Below are positions 45,867 to 53,699 of a stretch of 64,000 nucleotides of DNA, piece by piece; position 1 is the stretch's first letter, and the number at the start of each line of letters is the position of its first letter. The stretch is from Mycobacterium sp. 852013-50091_SCH5140682. Its GTDB lineage: Bacteria > Actinomycetota > Actinomycetes > Mycobacteriales > Mycobacteriaceae. Both the position numbers and the translations under genes were made by a program. The DNA lies in contig NZ_LZTB01000044.1 of the NCBI RefSeq assembly GCF_001665685.1, positions 1 to 64,000 on the forward strand, given 5' to 3'. The notes beneath the pieces are model-generated. The model did not search any database and was not told the DNA's origin. It worked only from the letters and a program-made list of their open reading frames with translations.

Positions 45867-46616
45867 TTGATCGCACTGTTTTCTGCACAACGTGAGTTCG
45901 CGGCCTACGGCCCGTCGCACTGCACCGTATTGGCGGTGTTTGTGCTGGGTGCGGCGTTTCTGGTGGTGGCAGGCCGGCGCCAGGCGCCGTCGCAGGCCCG
46001 GATGTTCAGCCGGGGGCTGGCCGTGCTGCTCGTCGGGGCATTCGTCGTGGCGCTGGGTTACAAACTGGTCGACCCCGCCATCGACACGTCCGTGCCGCTG
46101 CAGTTGTGCGACGTCGCCGAGCTCGCCGCGGCCTATGCCCTGTGGACCCACCGGCATTGGGCGTTCGTTCTCACCTACTTCTGGGGTCTCGTCCTGAGCT
46201 CGCAGGCGCTGATCACGCCGGACATCGGTACGGCCCGGGAGGGCGCCCCGGACTTTCCCCACCATCTGTTCATCACCTTCTTCACGCTTCATGTACTCGT
46301 GGTGTGGGCGGCCATTTACCTCACCTGGGGGCGTGGCATGCGACCGCGGTGGCGGGACTACCGCTTCGCCATCGTCGCGACCCTCGGATGGGCGGCGGTC
46401 ACGCTCACGTTCAACGCGATCACCGGAACCAACTACGGCTACCTGAACAGGAAGCCGCCCACCGCCTCCGTTCTTGACGTCTTGGGCCCGTGGCCGGTGT
46501 ATCTGGTGGCCGAGGTCGCGATCGTGCTCGTCGTATGGGCGCTGATGACGTGGCCGTGGGAGCGAGCCCGGCGACGGACGGAGCAGCGGCTGCCGGTGCA
46601 AGAAACGAGTGATTGA
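45867..46616 (+). CDS. Integral membrane protein, YwaF/TIGR02206 type
   Basis: A 249-residue protein with about seven hydrophobic helices. FAAYGPSHCTVLAVFVLGAAFLVV, SVPLQLCDVAELAAAYALWTH, YFWGLVLSSQALITPDIG, FPHHLFITFFTLHVLVVWAAIYLTWG and FNAITGTNYGYLNRKPP are the hallmarks of the TIGR02206/YwaF family, whose function is unknown. The start is uncertain: TTG 45867 is directly next to GGGGAG, which is too close, but no better start exists in frame. Confidence 0.75.
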   Translation: MIALFSAQREFAAYGPSHCTVLAVFVLGAAFLVVAGRRQAPSQARMFSRGLAVLLVGAFVVALGYKLVDPAIDTSVPLQLCDVAELAAAYALWTHRHWAFVLTYFWGLVLSSQALITPDIGTAREGAPDFPHHLFITFFTLHVLVVWAAIYLTWGRGMRPRWRDYRFAIVATLGWAAVTLTFNAITGTNYGYLNRKPPTASVLDVLGPWPVYLVAEVAIVLVVWALMTWPWERARRRTEQRLPVQETSD

Positions 46617-46674
46617 GCGCAACAGGAACCTCTTTCTCAGCTCGCGCCCATCTCGATGGGGCAGAATTGCCGAG

Positions 46675-47655
46675 GTGTCGACACCGCCGCAACGTCCCGG
46701 ACAACCTGGTTGGCGCGGTCAGGGAGCACCACCGCCCGACCCGGCTACCCAGCGGCTGCGGCCACCCGAGCCGCCGACCGAGCGGCTGAGACATTCTCCG
46801 CCACCCCAGCGGCCGGGCCCACCCGAACCACCGACCGAGCAGTTGCGCGCTCACCGGCCACCGGCCGACACCCCGGCCACCGAGAAGATCGCCCGCCAGC
46901 GTCCGCAGGCGGCAGGCGAGCGGCCACGGAAGAAGCCGAAACGCTGGCAGGTCATCGTCCTGATCGCGGTCATCGTCGTCGCGCTGATCGCCGGCGGACT
47001 GGCCGGTGCGGAACTGTATGCCCGGCATCGGGCTGGGACCCTGCTGGCCGATGTCACACAGTGCGTCGTGCAGGACGGCGCCACCATCTCGTTCGGGGTG
47101 AGCCCGCCGTTCCTGTGGCAGCACATCACCGGCCACTACACCAATATCTCCGTCGACACCGCGGGGAACCAGGTCCAAGCCGCGAAGGGGATGACGGCCG
47201 ACGTGAGTCTGTCCGACATCCGGTTGCAGGGTGACGCCAATTCGAAGGGCACCATCGGATCGCTCACCGCCACGCTGTCCTGGACCTCGGCCGGGATCAA
47301 GAACACGGTGGCCGACAACCTGCCCTTCGTAGGAGACCTGCTCACCGACGTGCACACCGACACCGCCGCAGGCACCCTCATCCTCGAAGCCGCGGGTGGC
47401 ACCAGCATCACCGCCAAGCCCGTCGTCACCAACGGTGACCTCAACCTGCAGGTGCTCGACGCGACCGGCCCGTTCTCCAAGGACGCCGTGCAGTCGGCCC
47501 TCGACGGCCTCACCAAGAAGCTCAACGACAACTACCCGCTGGGGATCCACGCCGACAGCGTCGAGGTGACCAGCACCGGCGTGGTCGGCAAGTTCTCCAG
47601 CCAGAACGCGTCAATTCCGAACGGGGAAGCCAATTCCTGCTTCGCGAGCATCTGA
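46675..47655 (+). CDS. DUF2993 (LmeA-like) membrane-anchored protein
   Basis: A 326-residue protein. The first ~100 residues are Pro-, Arg- and Gln-rich with repeated PPEPPTE(R/Q)LR units, then one membrane helix (WQVIVLIAVIVVALIAGGLAGAELY), then a beta-rich DUF2993 domain with VTQCVVQDGATISFGVSPPFLWQHITGHYTNISV. LmeA, the studied member, is a periplasmic protein affecting mannan length of lipoarabinomannan in mycobacteria; a lipid-binding role is likely for this one. GTG 46675 starts the protein; the LOG gene follows by 9 bp, suggesting an operon. Confidence 0.75.
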   Translation: MSTPPQRPGQPGWRGQGAPPPDPATQRLRPPEPPTERLRHSPPPQRPGPPEPPTEQLRAHRPPADTPATEKIARQRPQAAGERPRKKPKRWQVIVLIAVIVVALIAGGLAGAELYARHRAGTLLADVTQCVVQDGATISFGVSPPFLWQHITGHYTNISVDTAGNQVQAAKGMTADVSLSDIRLQGDANSKGTIGSLTATLSWTSAGIKNTVADNLPFVGDLLTDVHTDTAAGTLILEAAGGTSITAKPVVTNGDLNLQVLDATGPFSKDAVQSALDGLTKKLNDNYPLGIHADSVEVTSTGVVGKFSSQNASIPNGEANSCFASI

Positions 47656-47664
47656 GATCCGCAC

Positions 47665-48201
47665 GTGAACATCTGCGCGTTCCTGTCCGCCGCCGACCTG
47701 GACGAGCGGTACACCGGGCCGGCCCTGGCCTTCGCCGAACTCGTCGGCGCCCGCGGAAACACCTTGGTGTGGGGCGGATCCGACACCGGGTTGATGAAGG
47801 TCGTGGCCGACGGCGTGCGTGCGGGCGGCGGCCGGCTGGTGGGTATCTCGGTGGATTTTCTGCGCCACAAGGCCAAAGCCGACGCCGATGAAATGGTGTT
47901 CACGCGTGATCTGGCCGAGCGTAAGGCGACGTTACTGGCCCGCAGCGACGCCATCGTGGTCCTGGTCGGCGGTCTGGGCACGATGGATGAGCTGACCGAG
48001 ATCCTGGAACTGCGCAAGCACGGCCGGCACGACAAGCCGGTGGTTCTGCTCAATACCGCCGGCTTCTACGACGGTCTGCTGGTGCAACTGCGCCGGATGG
48101 AGCAGGACGGGTTCCTGCCGATTCCACTGGACGAGTTGGTGCACATCACCGATGACGCGAACGACGCGCTGACGTATCTGGAACGTGCCCTGGCACGGTA
48201 G
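47665..48201 (+). CDS. LOG-family nucleotide phosphoribohydrolase-like protein
   Basis: A 178-residue protein of the LOG/'lysine decarboxylase' family. GNTLVWGGSDTGLMKVVADGV is the first nucleotide loop and LVGGLGTMDELTEI is the PGGxGTxxE catalytic motif (Val-Gly replaces Pro-Gly). True LOG proteins cleave nucleoside monophosphates of cytokinins to the base. Members in mycobacteria release cytokinins or purines. GTG 47665 is used. Its last 56 bp overlap the convergent hydroxylase gene. Confidence 0.82.
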   Translation: MNICAFLSAADLDERYTGPALAFAELVGARGNTLVWGGSDTGLMKVVADGVRAGGGRLVGISVDFLRHKAKADADEMVFTRDLAERKATLLARSDAIVVLVGGLGTMDELTEILELRKHGRHDKPVVLLNTAGFYDGLLVQLRRMEQDGFLPIPLDELVHITDDANDALTYLERALAR

Positions 48202-49705
48202 ACCGGCCTGCGACTCGCGGGTGTGGCAGGTGGAAGGCGGGCAGCGCATCGAGCATGGCCGCTAAGTCGCGTCCCGAGCACGCCACAGTGCGGTCCGGGC
48301 GCACGACGGCCGCGACGGCGTCACCGCGGCGCAGCCAATCGGCAACGGCCCCACCAGAGTCGACGTAGGCCGTGGCACCGCACGCGGCAACGCGCGCAGA
48401 CTCGGCATCGGTCAACGCCCGGAGGCTCACCACCGAGAATCCGTCGCCGAGCCGGGTGTCGAGACGGGTTCCGTTGTCCAGGGCCGGGTTCGGGCACAAT
48501 CGCCCGGCGAGTTTTCCCGGCCCGGGCAGCCGCAACGACGGGGTGCGGGAATCGAGCACCTTATCGCGCAGGCCTGGGACGAGATGCAGCCGTGGCACCA
48601 CGACGCGGCGGGCGAGGCTGCCGAGCCGGCCGCCCGCGGTCATTGCCCGTCCGACATTGAGGGCCAGCCCGATCATGGTGCGGGCATGGGGCTTTCGTTC
48701 GCGCTCGTAGGTGTCCAGCACTACGGCGTCGAGATCACCGTGCAGGACACCCGCCAGCTTCCACGTCAGGTTCACGGCGTCCCGCAGCCCGGCCCCCATG
48801 CCCTGGCCGATGAACGGCGGGGTGAGGTGGGCCGCATCGCCCAGCAGGAAGATGTTGCCGCGTCGCCAGCGGTCGGCCACTTGTGCGCGGAAGGTGTATT
48901 CGGTGATGCGCACGAGTTCCAGTTGGTCCTCGGTGACGTGGGCGGTCCACGGCTCGATGAGCGGGCGCAGCGCGGACAGCGTCGAGAAGTCCGAAGCGGA
49001 TTCGCCGGGGAGCAGCCGGAATTCCCAGCGGTAGCGCGACGTGCCGATCCGCATGTAGGTGCCGGCACGGCGCGTGCTGCAGACCTGATGGACACCCTCC
49101 CACTGGTGTAGGTCAGCGGTGGTGGCAATGTCGACAACCAGCCAGCGCTGTTCGAAGCGAAGGTCACGCATCGATGCGCCGATTCGCTTGCGCACCAGGC
49201 TGTTCGCGCCGTCGCACCCGAGCACGTAGTCGGCCGTGAGGATGTGCACTTTCGCGCCCTCGGCGATGCTGATGCGCGTGGGCGTGCCGGGCTCGATGTC
49301 GACCACCTCGGCGCCGCCCCACAATCGGGTCTGCGGGTATCGGGAGAGGTTGTCGCGCAACAGCGTTTCGAACTCCGGCTGGTCGAACATGTTGGCCTGC
49401 GGAAATCCGTTCGGACTACGGTCGGGATCGCGACGGAACTCGCTCAAGACCTGCAGGTCATCGTCGAGCAACCGCAGTCCCAACGCAGGCCGGGACATCG
49501 CGGCGAATCCCTCGGCCAGGCCGAGTCGGTCGATGACGCGGTAGATCTCGTCGTCGAGATGCACCGCGCGCGGCTGTGGGTAGACCTCGGACCACCGGTC
49601 CAGCACCAGGGCGTCGACGCCGTACTGGGCCAGCAGGGTGGCTGCGGTGACCCCGGTCGGGCCTGCGCCGATGACCACGACCGGATAGTGACTTGGTGGT
49701 TTCAT
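48146..49705 (-). CDS. FAD-dependent aromatic hydroxylase (MhpA type)
   Basis: A 519-residue group A flavin monooxygenase. VVVIGAGPTGVTAATLLAQYG is the FAD-binding fold, the middle has CDGANSLVRKRIG (the DG motif) and GNIFLLGDAAHLTPPFIGQGMGAGLRDAVNL the GD motif. The C-terminal thioredoxin-like domain completes the MhpA/PheA-type layout. It hydroxylates a phenolic ring with NADH and O2. It is the last gene of the minus-strand operon with the FAH hydrolase and the extradiol dioxygenase, 15 bp after the former. Substrate unresolved. The 3' end overlaps the LOG gene. Confidence 0.88.
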   Translation of the reverse strand: MKPPSHYPVVVIGAGPTGVTAATLLAQYGVDALVLDRWSEVYPQPRAVHLDDEIYRVIDRLGLAEGFAAMSRPALGLRLLDDDLQVLSEFRRDPDRSPNGFPQANMFDQPEFETLLRDNLSRYPQTRLWGGAEVVDIEPGTPTRISIAEGAKVHILTADYVLGCDGANSLVRKRIGASMRDLRFEQRWLVVDIATTADLHQWEGVHQVCSTRRAGTYMRIGTSRYRWEFRLLPGESASDFSTLSALRPLIEPWTAHVTEDQLELVRITEYTFRAQVADRWRRGNIFLLGDAAHLTPPFIGQGMGAGLRDAVNLTWKLAGVLHGDLDAVVLDTYERERKPHARTMIGLALNVGRAMTAGGRLGSLARRVVVPRLHLVPGLRDKVLDSRTPSLRLPGPGKLAGRLCPNPALDNGTRLDTRLGDGFSVVSLRALTDAESARVAACGATAYVDSGGAVADWLRRGDAVAAVVRPDRTVACSGRDLAAMLDALPAFHLPHPRVAGRSTVPGHVPDTSARRSRHR

Positions 49706-49720
49706 TGCTGCTCGCGTGCG

Positions 49721-50656
49721 CTACAGCCACCGCACGCGCATGCGTTGCGTGCCAAGCTCGATGGCGCCGTCGTCGGTGGCGATGGTGGCCTCGACAACGT
49801 CACCGTCCTTGAGGTATTTCGGGTTGGCGGCCTGACGTTTGAAGAACGCCTTCCACTTCACCGCAGGGGGCAGCAGGTTGCCGATGATCTCGATCGGTTT
49901 CGGCGGGGCGCTGAGCGCGGTGCCGACCGGGGTACCGGTCAGGATCAGGTCGCCCGCCGACAGATCCTGGAAGCGGCTGAGGGCCTGCAGGGCTTGCAGC
50001 GGGCGGTACAGCATGTCGCCTTCGACCAGCGCGTTCTGCCGCTGTTCGCCGTTGACCTGCAGACGCAGCCGCAGATCACCGAACCGCTTGAGTTCGTCAG
50101 CGTCGAGCAGCACCAGCTCGGGTCCGACCGGGGTGAATGTCGGGTACGACTTGGCTTCGTAGAACTGGGTCTGGGGCAATTGGATGTCGCGCGCAGACAC
50201 GTCATCGGTGATCACCAGACCGGCGATCGCCCCGGGGAGGTCGGCTTCGGAAAGCGTTGTCCCGACGGGAATGTCGCGGCCGATGACCAGGCCGATCTCC
50301 ACCTCGTAGTCCAGAAACCGGACATGCGTCGGCTTGACGATGTCGGCGAACGGCCCGCTGATCGACGCCGAGGACTTGCGGAAGAACGTGAGTGGAATCG
50401 TCGCCGGATCCATACCTGCATCGCGGACATGCGATTCAAAGTTGGTCATCTGGGCGACCACCCGGCACGGAGCTGTGACGGGGGACATCAGCTCGAGGGA
50501 GTCCACGGCCACCGACTCGCTCGAGCGTGCCGCGTCGATGGCGGCCCGGTCAGCCAACAAGGCGCCGGTGGTGGTGGCGTCGGTGTGGATGCGCGCCGCG
50601 CCGTCGGGAGTCTTGACCCACCAGGCGTCGGCGGTACGGAGCACGGAAACGGTCAT
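49721..50656 (-). CDS. Fumarylacetoacetate hydrolase family protein
   Basis: A 311-residue FAH-superfamily protein. VRFLDYEVEIGLVIGRDI carries the metal-binding Glu residues, GLVITDDVSARDIQLPQTQFYEAKSYPTFTPVGPELV the next ligand and lid region and GDLILTGTPVGTALSAPP the C-terminal active-site loop. In meta-cleavage pathways such proteins hydrolyse ring-fission products or act as hydratases/decarboxylases of 2-hydroxymuconate derivatives. ATG 50656 overlaps the extradiol dioxygenase stop by 4 bp. Confidence 0.88.
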   Translation of the reverse strand: MTVSVLRTADAWWVKTPDGAARIHTDATTTGALLADRAAIDAARSSESVAVDSLELMSPVTAPCRVVAQMTNFESHVRDAGMDPATIPLTFFRKSSASISGPFADIVKPTHVRFLDYEVEIGLVIGRDIPVGTTLSEADLPGAIAGLVITDDVSARDIQLPQTQFYEAKSYPTFTPVGPELVLLDADELKRFGDLRLRLQVNGEQRQNALVEGDMLYRPLQALQALSRFQDLSAGDLILTGTPVGTALSAPPKPIEIIGNLLPPAVKWKAFFKRQAANPKYLKDGDVVEATIATDDGAIELGTQRMRVRWL

Positions 50657-51798
50657 GAGGCAGCAACTTTCAGTAGGCCGACGAGACGTCGGAAGTCGAA
50701 TTCGTTGTCGGCGCGTAACGCGGCGATCATCGAGCGCAGTTCGTGGCGTGCCGATCTGAGATCGGTGCCCAGAAAGTCCTTGCTGACGGGCGGTCCCCAC
50801 TGCGACAGCCCCGAAGCGGTGAACGGAGCCCAGCCGGGTTCGACAGTGTTGTCGAACATGTCGCCATCGGTGAAGTGTTCGACGAGAAATCCGTCGGGAT
50901 CGCGCCAGTAGTCGAACAACTGGCTGCCCTGGACATGGCGGCCGATACCCCACGAGCGCAGATAGCCACAGTCGCGCAGATATTCGCCGCCGGCAGCGAG
51001 GGCGTCGAGGTCGCTGACCTGGTAGGCGGAATGCACGTAGCGATCGGCGGGGCCGAGTGCCAGTGCGACGGTGTGGTGGTCGGCGGGGGTTGCGCCTCGG
51101 TCGCACCGGATGAAGCTCATCGCAGGGCCGCGGTCGCGCTGGCCGGGGTAGAACTGAAAGTCGCTGACGATCATGCCGAAGGTTTCCAGATACCAGTCGA
51201 GGGTCCGCCGATAGCTGGTGGACTGGAGCACCACATGGCCGAGGCGTTGGACCCGCGCGGGCGCCCGCCCGGGCCGTTGTGTGGTGTTGACGCGGGTGTG
51301 TTCGCGGCCGGCGTTCACAACCAGGGGTGGCTGCGTGGGCAGTTCGGCGAGTTCGTGCATACCGGCCACTACGCGCACCGGCGTGCCGCTCGGATCGACG
51401 AGATCGACGGCGAGACCGCCGATCGTCTCGGGCAGTGGCCGGGCCGAGCGTCCGGTCTTGTCGGCCAGGCGCAGCACGTCGACCTCATCGGCGGCGCGCA
51501 GTGCGAGGCCGCCGAAACTCGTGCGTCCGCCGCGGCGCACCAGTACGCACGGCGCACCGGCGTCGGTGCCACGCAGGTGGAGCTCGTCTGGGGTGCGCAG
51601 CGCCGTCTGGAAACCGAACGCCCGGGCGAATGCTTCGGCACGCGTGAGGTCGGGTTTTTCAAATTCCAGCCAGGCCAGATCGGCGACCTTGATGACCGGA
51701 TTCTTGGCGCGTCCGCTGTGCTCGCCGCTGCGGGCGCCGTGCTCGCTGTGCAGGTTGTCGTGCGGATCGTGCTCTCTTTTCCGCAGGTGAGTGGCCAT
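50653..51798 (-). CDS. Extradiol catechol dioxygenase (VOC superfamily)
   Basis: A 381-residue type I extradiol dioxygenase with two VOC modules. The iron ligands should be His of RLGHVVLQ, His of PADHHTVALALG and Glu of DPDGFLVEHF, all in the second module. It cleaves a catechol next to its hydroxyls, the ring-opening step after the FAD hydroxylase. ATG 51798 follows AAGGAGG at ideal spacing. It is the first gene of the operon and is divergent from the TetR gene; two TetR-type sites lie between. Confidence 0.86.
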   Translation of the reverse strand: MATHLRKREHDPHDNLHSEHGARSGEHSGRAKNPVIKVADLAWLEFEKPDLTRAEAFARAFGFQTALRTPDELHLRGTDAGAPCVLVRRGGRTSFGGLALRAADEVDVLRLADKTGRSARPLPETIGGLAVDLVDPSGTPVRVVAGMHELAELPTQPPLVVNAGREHTRVNTTQRPGRAPARVQRLGHVVLQSTSYRRTLDWYLETFGMIVSDFQFYPGQRDRGPAMSFIRCDRGATPADHHTVALALGPADRYVHSAYQVSDLDALAAGGEYLRDCGYLRSWGIGRHVQGSQLFDYWRDPDGFLVEHFTDGDMFDNTVEPGWAPFTASGLSQWGPPVSKDFLGTDLRSARHELRSMIAALRADNEFDFRRLVGLLKVAAS

Positions 51799-51812
51799 GA
51801 AACCTCCTTGAC

Positions 51813-51826
51813 TGACGAAATCGTCA
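51813..51826. promoter_or_regulatory. TetR operator 1 between dioxygenase and regulator genes
   Basis: TGACGAAATCGTCA is a palindrome with perfect 6-bp arms, 15 bp upstream of the dioxygenase ATG. A nearly identical site is found 44 bp away. Confidence 0.6.
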
Positions 51827-51856
51827 CATACGACGACATGTTCAGTCAAGAGTTTC

Positions 51857-51870
51857 TGACGAAATCCTCA
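51857..51870. promoter_or_regulatory. TetR operator 2 between dioxygenase and regulator genes
   Basis: TGACGAAATCCTCA differs from operator 1 at one position. It lies 22 bp upstream of the TetR ATG, so one regulator would control both divergent promoters. The 44-bp centre spacing is about four helical turns. Confidence 0.6.
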
Positions 51871-51891
51871 GAAATGAGGCACACTGGTTTG

Positions 51892-52545
51892 ATGGCCGAC
51901 GAACCGGTGAGCCGCTCTCAGCGGCGCAGGCAGCGCACCCGCGCGGCGCTGATCGAGGCGGCGCAGACGTTCATTGCGGCGGGCAAGCTGAACGCGCCGA
52001 TCCTGGAGATCACCCAGGCTGCCGATGTCGGGATGGGGTCGTTTTACAACCACTTCGAGAGCCGTGAGCAACTGTTCGAGGCGGCAGTCACCGAGGTGCT
52101 CGACAATCACGGTGCGCTGCTGGACGAATTCACGTCCGCCATCGACGATCCGGCCGAGATCTTCGCGACCAGTTTCCGGCTCACCGGGCGGCTGTTCCGC
52201 CGCAGGCCTCAGGAGAGCCAGGTGCTGCTCGCCAACGGGATGTCGCTGCTGGGGTCAGACCGTGGGCTGGCCCCACGGGCGTTGCGCGATATCAGGGCGG
52301 GGGTTGCCGCCGGCCGCTTCGCTGTGGCCGATCCCGAGTTGGCGCTGGCGATCGCCGGAGGGGCGCTGCTCGGCCTGGGGAATCTGCTACGCGCACAACC
52401 TGATCGCGACGACGCACACGCCGCCGACATCGTCACCGAAGATGTGCTGCGACTGTTCGGAATGTCCGTCGATGACGCTCACGATATCTGCACGCGGCCG
52501 CTGCCCGACCTGTCGGCGTTGAGGCGCCCCGATTCGGTGGCCTGA
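51892..52545 (+). CDS. TetR regulator of the aromatic meta-cleavage operon
   Basis: A 217-residue TetR regulator. SRSQRRRQRTRAALIEAAQTFI leads into the HTH APILEITQAADVGMGSFYNHFESREQLFEAAV. The C-terminal domain is helical and should bind a pathway metabolite. It is divergent from the dioxygenase operon, with duplicated operators between. ATG 51892 is preceded by CACACT six bases upstream, so a leaderless transcript is possible; no Shine-Dalgarno sequence is seen. Confidence 0.88.
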   Translation: MADEPVSRSQRRRQRTRAALIEAAQTFIAAGKLNAPILEITQAADVGMGSFYNHFESREQLFEAAVTEVLDNHGALLDEFTSAIDDPAEIFATSFRLTGRLFRRRPQESQVLLANGMSLLGSDRGLAPRALRDIRAGVAAGRFAVADPELALAIAGGALLGLGNLLRAQPDRDDAHAADIVTEDVLRLFGMSVDDAHDICTRPLPDLSALRRPDSVA

Positions 52546-52648
52546 CACGGCCGGACGGTTGGTGTTCCTGAGGCGGTTGAGCCTCAACGCGGCTGGGCCA
52601 GAATCGGATCGATTACCGGCGCGCGACGGTCCCACCCGAGAAATTGAC

Positions 52649-52673
52649 GTTTGTGCAGTCCTGCTTCGGGTAA
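52649..52673 (+). promoter_or_regulatory. SigF-type stress promoter
   Basis: GTTT (52649-52652), a 15-base spacer and GGGTAA (52668-52673) match the mycobacterial SigF consensus GTTT-N15-17-GGGTAT/C closely. Transcription would start near 52680, giving a short leader with GGAGG before the ATG at 52697. Confidence 0.8.
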
Positions 52674-52696
52674 CACCTCCGTGCAGGAGGTCAGAA

Positions 52697-53332
52697 ATGC
52701 CTACATGGAGTTGGATCGCCATCGCGGTCGTCGTCGTGATCATCGTGGTGCTCGCACTGATCGCGGGCGCATCGATAATGCGGAAGAAGCGTAGCGACAG
52801 GTTGAAAGACCAGTTCGGGCCGGAATACGAGCGGGCGGTGGACTCCGCAGGAGGCCAACGCGCCGCGGAGAAGGAACTTCTTGCTCGCGAACGCAAACAC
52901 AAAAAGTTGGACATCACTGAGTTGACGCCGCAGTCGCGGGCGCGATACGAGCAGGCGTGGCAGGAGACTCAGGCGGGATTCGTGGACAATCCGTCGCAGT
53001 CGGTCAGCGAAGCCGATCGCCTCGTCACCGAGGTCTTGCGCGAACGCGGTTATCCGATAGACGATTTCGAGGAGCGAGCGGCCGACATCTCGGTCGATCA
53101 CCCCAAGGTCGTCGAGCACTATCGGGCAGGGCACGTCCTGCATCTCGCGCAACAGCACGGCGAGATCGGCACCGAGGCGCAGCGCGAGGCGCTCGTGCAC
53201 TATCGGACCCTCTTCGAGGAATTGCTGCGGCCGGACCATGAGACACACGAGGCAGATGCGACACACGAAACGCACGAAACACCGGCCGAGCGCGAAACCG
53301 GTACGGACACGGCGAAAGGGGCGCGAAAATGA
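52697..53332 (+). CDS. Membrane-anchored stress protein of unknown function
   Basis: A 211-residue protein. An N-terminal helix (WIAIAVVVVIIVVLALIAGASIM) is followed by basic KKRSDRLKD, so the body is cytoplasmic. The helical domain has FGPEYERAVDSAGGQRAAEKELLARERKH and then a module with YEQAWQETQAGFVDNPSQSVSEADRLVTEVLRERGYP and a YRTLFEELL helix; the tail is a His/Glu/Thr repeat (THETHET). The same module recurs in the next gene. ATG 52697 follows GGAGG. It is under a SigF-type promoter, so stress or stationary phase expression is likely. Confidence 0.8.
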   Translation: MPTWSWIAIAVVVVIIVVLALIAGASIMRKKRSDRLKDQFGPEYERAVDSAGGQRAAEKELLARERKHKKLDITELTPQSRARYEQAWQETQAGFVDNPSQSVSEADRLVTEVLRERGYPIDDFEERAADISVDHPKVVEHYRAGHVLHLAQQHGEIGTEAQREALVHYRTLFEELLRPDHETHEADATHETHETPAERETGTDTAKGARK

Positions 53333-53694
53333 CCACCCACGACGAGCAGGCCGAGACCGGGTGGCCCGAGCCCGTACCTGCCTACGAGGACGATTCAGTT
53401 GCCGCAGATGCGCCGACGGACGACAACACGTTGTTGTTCGCCGACGAGCATCTCTCAGGCCTGCGCTCGCGGTGGAATGAGGTTCAGGCGGCCTTTGTCG
53501 ACGACCCGAAGGAATGTGTGCAAAAGGCGGACAGTCTGGTGGCAGAAGTCGTCGAAGAGTTGCACGCGAGTTTTGCCGACACTCGTTCTCGGCTGGAGGC
53601 GCAATGGGCCCGTGGCGAAGATGCGTCCACCGAGGACCTGCGGGTGGCCCTGAAGCGCTATCGCGACTTCTTCCAACGGTTGCTGTCAGTCTGA
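53329..53694 (+). CDS. Small soluble paralog of the SigF-operon module
   Basis: A 121-residue protein without a membrane helix. RSRWNEVQAAFVDDPKECVQKADSLVAEVVEELH and ALKRYRDFFQRLL align with the same module in the preceding protein (AFVD-NPSQSV-EAD-LVTEV and YRTLFEELL). An acidic N-terminal stretch comes first. It overlaps that gene by 4 bp (ATGA), so equal-level synthesis and interaction through the shared module are plausible. Function unknown. It is convergent with ptsG, five bases apart. Confidence 0.8.
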   Translation: MTTHDEQAETGWPEPVPAYEDDSVAADAPTDDNTLLFADEHLSGLRSRWNEVQAAFVDDPKECVQKADSLVAEVVEELHASFADTRSRLEAQWARGEDASTEDLRVALKRYRDFFQRLLSV

Positions 53695-53699
53695 GTCGG

